Assembly (NCBI RefSeq): GCF_039543385.1
Contig: NZ_BAABJQ010000006.1
Location: forward strand, 62,001-126,000
Direction of reading: 5' to 3'
Origin: Rugosimonospora acidiphila
GTDB lineage: Bacteria; Actinomycetota; Actinomycetes; Mycobacteriales; Micromonosporaceae
DNA length: 64,000 nucleotides
Shown here: one piece after another, positions 23,851 to 32,090 of the stretch
Numbering within the stretch: the first letter of the stretch is position 1
Layout of the letters: the number at the start of each line of letters is the position of its first letter
The notes under the pieces: generated by a model
What the model was told of the DNA's origin: nothing
Databases searched by the model: none
Seen by the model: the letters and a program-made list of their open reading frames with translations, nothing else
Program-made: the position numbers and the translations under genes

Positions 23851-25401
23851 GTGACTACCAGCCTTGCGACGCTTGACCTCATCGATACCGACCCGGCCGA
23901 ACTCCAGGTCGGAGCGATCGTGATCGGCGTCTACAGCCAGGATCCGGGTGCCCCGGCGCCCCTGCTGCTCGCCTCGGGTGCGGAGAGCATCGCCGCCGCG
24001 TTCGACGGGCGCCTGGTGGACACGCTGGTGCTGCTCGGCGCCACCGGCACGACCGGCGAGGTGACCAAGCTGGCCACCCTCGGCACGGTCAGTTCCCCGC
24101 TGGTGGTGGCCGTCGGGCTGGGCCCGGAGCCGGTCGGCGCGCTGCCGGCCACCGAGACGCTGCGCCGGGCCGCCGCAAACGCGGTGCGGGCGCTGTCCGG
24201 CACGGCGAAGGTCGCCCTGGCGCTGCCCGTCTCCGAGGAGCCGGACGGGGAGATCGGCGCGCTGCGGGCGCTCGCCGAGGGCGCGCTGCTGGGCGGGTAC
24301 CGGTTCGCCGGGTACAAGTCGACGCCGGTACCGGCGCGGCTGACCCCGGTGACCGCGGTGTCGATCCACGTTCCCGACGCGGCCGACAAGACGTTCCGCG
24401 CCGAGCTCAAGCGGGCCGGCGCGGTGGGCCGCGCGGTGGCGCAGACCCGGGACTGGGTGAACACCCCCGCCAACGAACTGCGGCCGCCGGCCTTCGCCAC
24501 GGCAGTCGCGGAGGCCGCCCGGCGCGCCGGGCTGACGGTCGAGGTGCTGGACGAGAAGGCGCTCAAGAAGGCCGGGTACGGCGGGATCATCGCGGTCGGC
24601 CAGGGCTCCGAGGCGCCGCCCCGGCTGGTCCGGATCTCGTACACGCCGAGCCGCGGCTCGCGCCGGAAGGTGGCGCTGATCGGCAAGGGGATCACCTTCG
24701 ACAGCGGCGGGGTCTCGATCAAGCCGGCCCAGGGCATGTGGGAGATGAAGTCGGACATGGCCGGCGCGGCGGCGGTCGCGGCCACCCTGCTCGCGGTCGC
24801 GGAGCTCAAGCCGAAGGTCACGGTCACCGGGTACCTGCCGATGGCGGAGAACATGGTGTCCGGCTCGGCGTACCGGCCGGGCGACGTGGTGTCCATGTAC
24901 AGCGGCAAGAAGGTCGAGGTGCTCAACACCGATGCCGAGGGCCGGATGGTGCTGGCCGACGCCATCGCCCGGGCCTGCGAGGACGAGCCCGACTACCTGC
25001 TGGAGACCTCGACGCTGACCGGCGGTCAGGTGATCGCGCTGGGCAAGCGGGTCTCCGGAGTCATGGGCACCGCGTCGCTGTGCGACCGGGTACGGGAGGC
25101 CGGCGAAGCCGTGGGCGAGCCGGCCTGGCCGATGCCGCTGCCGGACGACGTGCGCAAGGGCATGGACTCCGACGTCGCCGACATCTCGCAGGTCAACAGC
25201 GGCATGGACCGGGCCGGCCACATGCTGCAGGGCGGCGTGTTCCTGTCCGAGTTCGTGGCGGACGGGGTCGACTGGGCGCACATCGACATCGCCGGCCCGA
25301 GCTACAACTCCGGCGAACCCGCCGGGTACCTCTCCAAGGGCGGCACCGGAGTCCCGGTGCGCACCCTGCTGGAGCTGATCGATCGGTTCGCCTCGGAGTA
25401 G
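23851..25401 (+). CDS. pepA: Leucyl aminopeptidase (M17 family)
   Basis: A cytoplasmic two-metal aminopeptidase of 516 residues. The C-terminal catalytic domain shows the signature NTDAEGRMVLAD near residue 360, the metal-binding IGKGITFDSGGVSIKP near residue 280 and the MKSDMAGAAAV segment. The N-terminal 170 residues are the usual variable domain. GTG 23851 has GGAG about 8 nt upstream. The preceding 286 bp hold the dispersed palindrome and a small CCCC-TTCG-GGGG hairpin but no gene. It converges on a small hypothetical gene, with a strong hairpin between them. Confidence 0.95.
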   Translation: MTTSLATLDLIDTDPAELQVGAIVIGVYSQDPGAPAPLLLASGAESIAAAFDGRLVDTLVLLGATGTTGEVTKLATLGTVSSPLVVAVGLGPEPVGALPATETLRRAAANAVRALSGTAKVALALPVSEEPDGEIGALRALAEGALLGGYRFAGYKSTPVPARLTPVTAVSIHVPDAADKTFRAELKRAGAVGRAVAQTRDWVNTPANELRPPAFATAVAEAARRAGLTVEVLDEKALKKAGYGGIIAVGQGSEAPPRLVRISYTPSRGSRRKVALIGKGITFDSGGVSIKPAQGMWEMKSDMAGAAAVAATLLAVAELKPKVTVTGYLPMAENMVSGSAYRPGDVVSMYSGKKVEVLNTDAEGRMVLADAIARACEDEPDYLLETSTLTGGQVIALGKRVSGVMGTASLCDRVREAGEAVGEPAWPMPLPDDVRKGMDSDVADISQVNSGMDRAGHMLQGGVFLSEFVADGVDWAHIDIAGPSYNSGEPAGYLSKGGTGVPVRTLLELIDRFASE

Positions 25402-25407
25402 GCCGGA

Positions 25408-25446
25408 CCCCGGTGTCCGCGGCCGCTCCGGCGGCCGCGGACCGGG
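25408..25446. terminator. Bidirectional hairpin terminator after pepA
   Basis: Perfect arms GTCCGCGGCCGC / GCGGCCGCGGAC with a TCCG loop, extended by outer CCGG pairs. It lies between two convergent genes. Confidence 0.7.
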
Positions 25447-25447
25447 A

Positions 25448-25774
25448 CTAACTGCCCTCGGCCTTCTTGCGGCGCTGGTTGTACTCCCGCATCCGCTGCG
25501 GATATCCGACGAGCCGGACGTCGTAGACCGGAATGCTCAGCCGGGCGGCGAACTGCCGGGCGGATTCCGGGTCGAACACCCGCCGCCGCGTCCACTCACC
25601 GTCGTGGGCAATCAAGATCACTGTGTCCTCGGTGACCGTGGTGCGAGGTTCGAGATACGCCTCGACACCGCGGCGAGAGCGGACAAATTCCTCAAGGTAC
25701 TCAAGATCGGCACGGTAGGCCGAACGATCGACGGACGCCACCGCCGACCCACCCCGGCGCCGAAACCAGGCCAC
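25448..25774 (-). CDS. Conserved hypothetical protein
   Basis: I do not recognise a named family. The 108-residue product starts MAWFRRRGG and is basic at both ends (C-terminus MREYNQRRKKAEGS). The middle alternates strand-like segments: VEAYLEPRTTVTEDTVILIA, DGEWTRRRV and IPVYDVRLVGYP. GTG 25774 is chosen because GGAGGAG lies 6 nt upstream; an in-frame ATG at 25834 has no such site. It is divergent from lpd. Conservation next to pepA/lpd in related actinomycetes is my recollection, not shown here. Confidence 0.7.
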   Translation of the reverse strand: MAWFRRRGGSAVASVDRSAYRADLEYLEEFVRSRRGVEAYLEPRTTVTEDTVILIAHDGEWTRRRVFDPESARQFAARLSIPVYDVRLVGYPQRMREYNQRRKKAEGS

Positions 25775-25944
25775 CGTCTTCTCCTCCCCGAGCTTTCGAC
25801 AAAGGCTACGCCGCCCAAACGTGTCGTTGCGCACCTCACGTCGCAGCCGTATCAGGGTAGTGACAAGATGGCCGAGGTAGTTGCCCGGCGCAAGGGTGTA
25901 CTCCGATACATACCCGCGACAGCCCGCTTCCCTGGGAGAGGCAC

Positions 25945-27327
25945 GTGAGCGACCAGAACAGCAGTCATGACGTCGTCATTCTGGGCGGAGGAAGCGGCGG
26001 CTACGCGGCAGCGTTCCGCGCTTCTGAGCTGGGGCTGTCGGTGGCGCTGGTGGAGAAGGACAAGCTCGGCGGCACCTGCCTGCACCGGGGTTGCATCCCC
26101 ACCAAGGCGCTCCTGCACGCCGGCGAGGTCGCCGACCTGGCACGCGAGGGCGAGCAGTTCGGGGTCCAGGTGGCCTTCAACGGCATCGACATGAAGGGCG
26201 TCAACGCCTACAAGGACGGGACCGTCGCCCGCCTCTACCGCGGGCTCCAGGGTCTGTTCAAGGCCAACAAGGTCACCGTCATCGAGGGCGAGGGCCGACT
26301 GGTCGGCCCGACCACCGTCGAGGTCAACGGCCAGCGGGTCACCGGACGCAACCTGATCCTGGCCACCGGGTCGTACTCCAAGAGCCTGCCCGGCCTCGAG
26401 GTCGACGGCGAGCGGGTGATCACCTCCGAGCACGCGCTGAACCTCGACCACGTGCCCTCCTCCGCGATCATCCTCGGCGGCGGTGTGATCGGCTGCGAGT
26501 TCGCCAGCGCCTGGAAGTCCTTCGGCGTGGACGTGACGATCATCGAGGCGCTGCCCCGGCTGCTGCCGCCCGAGGACGAGCAGAGCTCCAAGGCGCTGGA
26601 GCGGGCGTTCCGCCGGCGCGGCATCACGTTCAAGACCGGCAAGCCGTTCGAGAAGGTGGAGCGCACCGGTTCCGGCGTCAAGGTCACCATTCAGGGCGGC
26701 GAGGTCTTCGAGGCGGAGCTGCTGCTGGTCGCCGTCGGGCGCGGCCCGATCACGGCCAACATCGGGTACGAGCAGCAGGGCGTGAACATGGAGCGCGGCT
26801 TCGTGCTCACCGACGACCGGCTGCGCACCAACCTGCCGAACGTGTACGCCGTCGGCGACATCGTCCCCGGCCTGCAGCTGGCGCACCGCGGCTTCGCCCA
26901 GGGCATCTTCGTGGCCGAGGAGATCGCCGGGCTGAACCCGGCCCCGATCGACGAGAACGGCATCCCCCGGATCACCTACACCTCCCCCGAGGTGGCCTCG
27001 GTCGGCCTGACCGAGGCCCGCGCCCGCGAGCTGTACGGTGACGGCGTGCAGACGCTCACCTATGACCTGGCCGGTAACGGCAAGAGCCAGATCCTCAAGA
27101 CCTCCGGCTTCGTCAAGCTGGTCCGCGCGCCCGAGGGCCCGGTGGTCGGCGTGCACATGGTCGGAGACCGGATCGGCGAGCTCAGCTCCGAGGCGCAGCT
27201 GATCTACAACTGGGAGGCATTCCCGGCTGAGGTCGCGCAGCTGATCCACCCGCACCCCACGCAGAGCGAGGCGCTCGGCGAGGCGCACCTGGCGCTGGCC
27301 GGCAAGCCGCTGCACGTGCACGGCTAG
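25945..27327 (+). CDS. lpd: Dihydrolipoyl dehydrogenase
   Basis: The E3 flavoprotein reoxidises dihydrolipoyl groups of 2-oxoacid dehydrogenase complexes and reduces NAD. The 460-residue protein has the FAD fold VVILGGGSGGYAAAF, the redox disulfide in GGTCLHRGCIPTKA near residue 45, and an NAD fold IILGGGVIGCEFAS. The interface His-Glu pair lies in HPHPTQSEALGE near the C-terminus. A GGGAGAGG site precedes GTG 25945. It is 54 bp upstream of the E2 gene and cotranscribed with it. Confidence 0.96.
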   Translation: MSDQNSSHDVVILGGGSGGYAAAFRASELGLSVALVEKDKLGGTCLHRGCIPTKALLHAGEVADLAREGEQFGVQVAFNGIDMKGVNAYKDGTVARLYRGLQGLFKANKVTVIEGEGRLVGPTTVEVNGQRVTGRNLILATGSYSKSLPGLEVDGERVITSEHALNLDHVPSSAIILGGGVIGCEFASAWKSFGVDVTIIEALPRLLPPEDEQSSKALERAFRRRGITFKTGKPFEKVERTGSGVKVTIQGGEVFEAELLLVAVGRGPITANIGYEQQGVNMERGFVLTDDRLRTNLPNVYAVGDIVPGLQLAHRGFAQGIFVAEEIAGLNPAPIDENGIPRITYTSPEVASVGLTEARARELYGDGVQTLTYDLAGNGKSQILKTSGFVKLVRAPEGPVVGVHMVGDRIGELSSEAQLIYNWEAFPAEVAQLIHPHPTQSEALGEAHLALAGKPLHVHG

Positions 27328-27381
27328 GTCACGCCGAAGGACCGATCCGAACCAATAGACACAACCGAGGAGTCGTACAAA

Positions 27382-29223
27382 ATGCCGGTATCGGTCACCA
27401 TGCCGCAGCTCGGTGAGAGTGTTACCGAGGGTACCGTCACCCGCTGGCTGAAGCAGGTCGGCGACCAGGTCGAGGCCGACGAGCCGCTGCTCGAAGTCTC
27501 CACCGACAAGGTGGACACCGAGATCCCGGCACCGGCCGCCGGCGTACTGACCCAGATTGTCGTGCAGCAGGACGAGACCGCCGCTGTTGGCAGCGAACTC
27601 GCGGTGATCGCGGGCGAGGGTGAGAGCACTGGTGCCGCCCCGGCGGCCCAGACCGTGCCCGACGAGCAGCCCGCCGCCCCGGTGGACGAGCCGTCGACGG
27701 AGAAGCCGGCGGAGACCGAGGCTCCGGCCGCCGCGGCCCCGGTCGCGCAGGCCGCGCCCCAGCAGTCCTCGGGCGGCGCCGAGGGCACCGTGGTCACCAT
27801 GCCGGCGCTCGGCGAGTCGGTGACCGAGGGCACCGTGACCCGCTGGCTCAAGCAGGTCGGCGACCAGGTCGAGGCCGACGAGCCGCTGCTGGAGGTCTCC
27901 ACCGACAAGGTGGACACCGAGATCCCGGCACCGGCCGCCGGTACCCTCCTGGAGATCACCGTCGGCCAGGACGAGACCGTCGAGGTCGGCGCCAAGCTCG
28001 CGGTGATCGGCTCTGGCGCCCCCGCCCAGGCCGCACCGGCACCGCAGGCCGCACCGGCACCGCAGGCCGCGCCCGCCCCGCAGGCGGCGCCGGCACCGCA
28101 GGCCGCACCGACCCCGGCCCCCGCCGCACCGGCACCGCGCCAGGCGGCACCGGCCGCACCGGCTACGCCGACCACCCAGGCTCAGGTGCGGGCGGCTCAG
28201 CCGCCCGCCGCCGATCAGGCCACGGCTCCCGCGCCGACCCCGACCGTCCACCAGACGGCCTCGGCCAACGGTGGCGGCGAGGAGGCCGGCTACGTCACGC
28301 CGCTGGTCCGCAAGCTGGCCGCGGAGCAGGGCGTCGACCTCGGGGCCCTGCGCGGCACGGGCGTCGGCGGCCGGATCCGCAAGCAGGACGTGCTGGACGC
28401 GGCCGAGGCCCGCCGCGCGGCCGAGGAGGCCGCCCGGGCACAGACCGCGGCCAAGGCTCCGAGCGCCCCGGCCTCGAAGCCTCAGCCGCAGCCGAGCCCG
28501 CTGCGCGGCCGCACCGAGAAGCTGCCCCGGATGCGCGCGCTCATCGCCCGCCGGATGGTCGAGTCGCTGCAGATCTCCGCGCAGCTCACCACGGTGGTCG
28601 AGGTGGACGTCACCCGGATCGCCCAGCTGCGCGACCAGGCCAAGGCGGAGTTCCAGCGGCGTGAGGGCGTCAAGCTGTCCTTCCTGCCGTTCTTCTCCCT
28701 GGCCGCGGTCGAGGCACTGCGGGTACACCCGAACGTCAACGCCTCGATCGACCTGGAGGCCGGCACCGTCACGTACCACGACGCCGAGCACCTGGGCATG
28801 GCTGTGGACACCGAGCGCGGCCTGGTCGTACCGGTGATCCGAAACGCCGGCGACCTCAACCTGGCCGGGCTGGCCCGGCGGATCGGCGACATCGCCGACC
28901 GCACCCGCAGCAACAAGATCAGCCCCGACGAGCTGTCCGGCGGCACGTTCACGGTGACCAACACCGGCAGCCGGGGCGCGCTGTTCGACACTCCGATCAT
29001 CAACCAGCCGCAGGTCGCGATCCTGGGCACCGGCGCCGTGGTGCGGCGCGCGGTGGTGGTGACCGACCCGAAGCTGGGCGAGGTGATCGTGCCGCGGTCC
29101 ATGGTCTACCTGGCCCTGTCCTACGATCACCGGCTGGTGGACGGCGCGGACGCGGCCCGGTTCCTGAGCACCATCAAGGAGCGCCTGGAGGCCGGCAACT
29201 TCGAGGCCGACCTGGGCCTCTGA
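27382..29223 (+). CDS. sucB: Dihydrolipoamide acyltransferase (E2) with two lipoyl domains
   Basis: E2 core of the 2-oxoglutarate and/or pyruvate dehydrogenase complex; 613 residues. Two lipoyl domains (about 1-80 and 133-212) each have the lipoylated Lys in STDKVDTEIPAPAAG. Ala/Pro linkers with repeated PAPQAA units follow. The E3-binding domain is near 300-340 (TPLVRKLAAEQGVDL). The acyltransferase domain (380-613) ends with SYDHRLVDGADAARF. Actinobacteria often share one such E2 between complexes, so substrate is uncertain. Its cofactor is made by lipB and lipA encoded 5-7 kb away. GAGGAG-like sequence precedes the ATG. Confidence 0.93.
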   Translation: MPVSVTMPQLGESVTEGTVTRWLKQVGDQVEADEPLLEVSTDKVDTEIPAPAAGVLTQIVVQQDETAAVGSELAVIAGEGESTGAAPAAQTVPDEQPAAPVDEPSTEKPAETEAPAAAAPVAQAAPQQSSGGAEGTVVTMPALGESVTEGTVTRWLKQVGDQVEADEPLLEVSTDKVDTEIPAPAAGTLLEITVGQDETVEVGAKLAVIGSGAPAQAAPAPQAAPAPQAAPAPQAAPAPQAAPTPAPAAPAPRQAAPAAPATPTTQAQVRAAQPPAADQATAPAPTPTVHQTASANGGGEEAGYVTPLVRKLAAEQGVDLGALRGTGVGGRIRKQDVLDAAEARRAAEEAARAQTAAKAPSAPASKPQPQPSPLRGRTEKLPRMRALIARRMVESLQISAQLTTVVEVDVTRIAQLRDQAKAEFQRREGVKLSFLPFFSLAAVEALRVHPNVNASIDLEAGTVTYHDAEHLGMAVDTERGLVVPVIRNAGDLNLAGLARRIGDIADRTRSNKISPDELSGGTFTVTNTGSRGALFDTPIINQPQVAILGTGAVVRRAVVVTDPKLGEVIVPRSMVYLALSYDHRLVDGADAARFLSTIKERLEAGNFEADLGL

Positions 29224-29256
29224 GGCCCTGCCCCGCTGTTACCTGGTACGCCATCG

Positions 29257-29287
29257 GTGGCGCCCGCGCGGTACGCGCGGGCGCCAC
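29257..29287. terminator. 14-bp hairpin after sucB
   Basis: Perfect arms GTGGCGCCCGCGCG / CGCGCGGGCGCCAC with a 3-nt centre, 33 bp after the sucB stop. Confidence 0.65.
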
Positions 29288-29305
29288 GTCGCATTCTCGG
29301 CGAGG

Positions 29306-30205
29306 ATGGACGGCATGCGGATCATCATCGGCGGAGCGTCCGGTTTCATCGGTAAGCCCCTGGTCAAGCGGCTGGGCGAATCCGGGCACGACGTCGTGCG
29401 GCTGGTCCGGCGGGAGCCGAACGGCCCCACCGAGGTCGGTTGGCGGCCCAACCAGGGCGAACTGGACCCCGGGGTACTCGACGGCGCGGACGCGGTGATC
29501 AACCTGGCCGGGGTGGGCGTCGGTGACCAGCGGTGGAACGACCAGTTCAAGAAGCTGCTGCGGTCCAGCCGGATCAACGCCACCTCGACGATCGCGAAGG
29601 CGGTGGCGGCCGCCCGGGTCCCGCCACGGGTGCTGATCAACGCCTCCGCGGTCGGCTACTACGGCGACACGGGCGATGACGAGGTCGAGGAGAGCGCGCC
29701 GCCCGGCTCCAGCTTCCTGGCCCGGCTCTGCGTGTCCTGGGAGGCGGCGACCGCACCCGCGCAGGACGCCGGGGTGCGGGTGGTGTGCCTGCGCAGCGGC
29801 GTGATCCTCGGGCCCGGAGGCGGGTACCTCAAGCCGATGATGCCGCTTTTCCGGATCGGGCTGGGTGGCCGGCTGGGCTCCGGCCGGCAATGGATACCCT
29901 GGGTCTCGCTGGTCGACGAGCTGTCGGCGATCGAGTTCCTGCTGCGGACCGAGGTCGCCGGGGCGGTCAACCTGACCGGTGTGGCGCCGGTGCGCAATGC
30001 GGAGTTCACCCGTACCCTGGCGCGGGTGCTCGGCCGGCCGGCCCTGTTGCCGGTACCGGCGCCGGTCCTGAGGGTCGCCGCCGGGGAGTTCGCCAACGAG
30101 GCGGTCGCCAGCCAGCGTGTCCTGCCGGGTGCGCTGAGGGCCGCGGAGTTCCGGTACGAGCACCGGGACCTGGAAACCGCGCTGCGATGGGTGGTGGGTA
30201 AGTGA
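29306..30205 (+). CDS. TIGR01777-family NAD-dependent epimerase-like protein
   Basis: A short-chain-dehydrogenase-like protein of 299 residues, in the family of E. coli YfcH and M. tuberculosis Rv2216. The Rossmann motif IIIGGASGFIGKPLVKRL starts near residue 5. LINASAVGYYGDTGDDEVEE holds the substrate-site region, and the C-terminal DUF1731 segment begins near RPALLPVPAPVLRV. The substrate is unknown. ATG 29306 has a CATTCT -10-like box 8 nt upstream; ATG 29315 is an alternative. The stop overlaps the next GTG by 4 nt. Position between sucB and the lip genes is conserved in actinobacteria. Confidence 0.9.
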   Translation: MDGMRIIIGGASGFIGKPLVKRLGESGHDVVRLVRREPNGPTEVGWRPNQGELDPGVLDGADAVINLAGVGVGDQRWNDQFKKLLRSSRINATSTIAKAVAAARVPPRVLINASAVGYYGDTGDDEVEESAPPGSSFLARLCVSWEAATAPAQDAGVRVVCLRSGVILGPGGGYLKPMMPLFRIGLGGRLGSGRQWIPWVSLVDELSAIEFLLRTEVAGAVNLTGVAPVRNAEFTRTLARVLGRPALLPVPAPVLRVAAGEFANEAVASQRVLPGALRAAEFRYEHRDLETALRWVVGK

Positions 30206-31989
30206 CGGCCCTGGTCGAGGAGGCCGCCGACTCCAGCGCGCCGGCGCCGCGTCCCGCGGCCGCCCGGCGGCCCACCGGTCGCCGGTACGACCTGGCCGTC
30301 CTGGCCGCCTGCGTGGCCGGCGCGCTCTACCTGACCTGGCAGCTGTGGGTCGACCCGAACCAGCGGGTGGTGCTGCACAACCGGGGCGACCAGGCCCTCT
30401 TCGAGTGGCTGCTGACCTACGCCGCGCACTCGCTCACCCACCTGAACAACCCGTTCTGGACCACGCTGCTCAACGTGCCGATCGGGGTCAACCTCGCGGT
30501 CAACACCTCGATGGTCGTGGTGGGCGGGTTGGTCGCCCCGATCACGCTGACCCTGGGCGCGTCGGTGGCGTTCCTGGTCGTGCTGACGCTGAACCTGATC
30601 CTCACCCCGTTCGCGTGGTATTACGTGCTGTCCCGGCACATCACCCGGACCAGGGCCGCCGCGGTGCTCGGCGGCCTGTTCTGCGGCTTCGCCCCGGGGA
30701 TGGTCTCGCACGCCAACGCCCACCTGAACTTCACCGGCCAGTTCCTGGTGCCGTTCATCGTGCTGTGCGTCCTGCGCCTGGGCGGCGGCCGGCACCCGGT
30801 GCGTGGCGGGGTACTGCTCGGTGTGCTGGTGGTGCTGGAGTTCTCCATCGGTGCGGAGATGCTGTTCTTCGTGGCGCTGGGACTTGCCCTGTTCGTGGCG
30901 CTGTGGGCCTGGATGCGCAGGTCCGCCGCCCGTGCGCAGGCGCCCAATTTCGTGCGCGGGCTGGTGGCCGCCGGCGTGGTGAGCCTGGTGCTGCTGGCCT
31001 ACCCGCTGTACATGGAGTTCGCCGGGCCGCAGCGGTACCACGGGATCGGCTTCGATCAGCGGGTACACAGCGAGAACCTGGCCTCCTACGTGGCCGTCCC
31101 GTACCTGTCCCTGGCGCGGCTGGCCGGGCTGTGGCACAGCCTGGCGCCGAACTTCACCGAGGAGACCACGTTCTTCGGGCCGCTGCTGGTGATCCTCGCC
31201 GTGGTCTGCGTGGTGGTGATGTGGCGCCGGCCGGTGGTGCGCGCGATGGGCATCACCGCGCTGGTGCTGGCGGTGCTGGCGCTCGGCCCACGGCTGCACA
31301 TCGGATCGTGGAGCCCGCCGGTACCGCTGCCGTACGCGGCCCTGATCCACCTGCCGATCTTCAACTCGGCGCTGCCGGCCCGGGTGGATCTGGTGCTCAT
31401 TCCGATCATCGGCCTGCTGCTGGCCTTCGCACTGGACCGCGCCCTGACGCTTACGCCCAGGCGGCGCAACACGTGGATCGCCGGGTTCACCGTGGCGCTG
31501 CTGCCGATCGTGCCGCTACCGATCCCGGCGGCGCAGCGCGACCCGGTACCGGCCTTCTTCACCGACGGTACCTACCGCCAGTACATCCACAGTGGACAGA
31601 CGCTGGTACCGGTGCCGCCGCCGTCCGATCTGCTGCCGAACGGGCAGCGCTGGCAGACCGCGACGAACTTCGGCTTCGCCATCCCGGCCGGGTTCTTCCT
31701 CGGCCCGGGCGGCCCGGACGGGCGCAGCCGCATCGGTCCGGTGCCCCGGCCGACCTACGACACGCTCTCCACCATCGCGCTGACCGGCGCCCAGCTGCAG
31801 CTCACCAGCCTGGACGAGCTGCACGCCAAGCAGGACCTGGCGTACTGGCACGCCAAGCTGATCGTGATGTCCACGCCGGGGCCCGGGGACAAGTGGGCTC
31901 CCAACGCTGGGAAGCTGCTCGCCGCGGCGACCACGCTGTTCGGCCCGCCGCAGAAGGTGGACGACGTCTGGCTCTGGAAGGTGCCGTAG
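30202..31989 (+). CDS. Polytopic membrane protein, GT-C glycosyltransferase-like
   Basis: A 595-residue protein with roughly ten or more membrane helices, beginning near residue 30 (YDLAVLAACVAGALYLTW). A large first outer loop contains NRGDQALFEWLLTYAA, whose Asp resembles the catalytic loop of GT-C glycosyltransferases. The C-terminal 150 residues (from about 450) are soluble and extracytoplasmic. I cannot name a family with confidence; lipid-linked sugar transfer is the best guess. GTG 30202 overlaps the preceding stop (GTGA), so it is coupled to the epimerase-like gene. Confidence 0.75.
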   Translation: MTALVEEAADSSAPAPRPAAARRPTGRRYDLAVLAACVAGALYLTWQLWVDPNQRVVLHNRGDQALFEWLLTYAAHSLTHLNNPFWTTLLNVPIGVNLAVNTSMVVVGGLVAPITLTLGASVAFLVVLTLNLILTPFAWYYVLSRHITRTRAAAVLGGLFCGFAPGMVSHANAHLNFTGQFLVPFIVLCVLRLGGGRHPVRGGVLLGVLVVLEFSIGAEMLFFVALGLALFVALWAWMRRSAARAQAPNFVRGLVAAGVVSLVLLAYPLYMEFAGPQRYHGIGFDQRVHSENLASYVAVPYLSLARLAGLWHSLAPNFTEETTFFGPLLVILAVVCVVVMWRRPVVRAMGITALVLAVLALGPRLHIGSWSPPVPLPYAALIHLPIFNSALPARVDLVLIPIIGLLLAFALDRALTLTPRRRNTWIAGFTVALLPIVPLPIPAAQRDPVPAFFTDGTYRQYIHSGQTLVPVPPPSDLLPNGQRWQTATNFGFAIPAGFFLGPGGPDGRSRIGPVPRPTYDTLSTIALTGAQLQLTSLDELHAKQDLAYWHAKLIVMSTPGPGDKWAPNAGKLLAAATTLFGPPQKVDDVWLWKVP

Positions 31990-32090
31990 CGCCGGCCGCC
32001 GGCCCGCGGTGCCGCCGCTATCGCGGTGGCCGTCGTGGTCGCGGCGGCCGTCGTGGGCGCTCGATCGTCGCCCCCGCCGTCGCCCCACCG

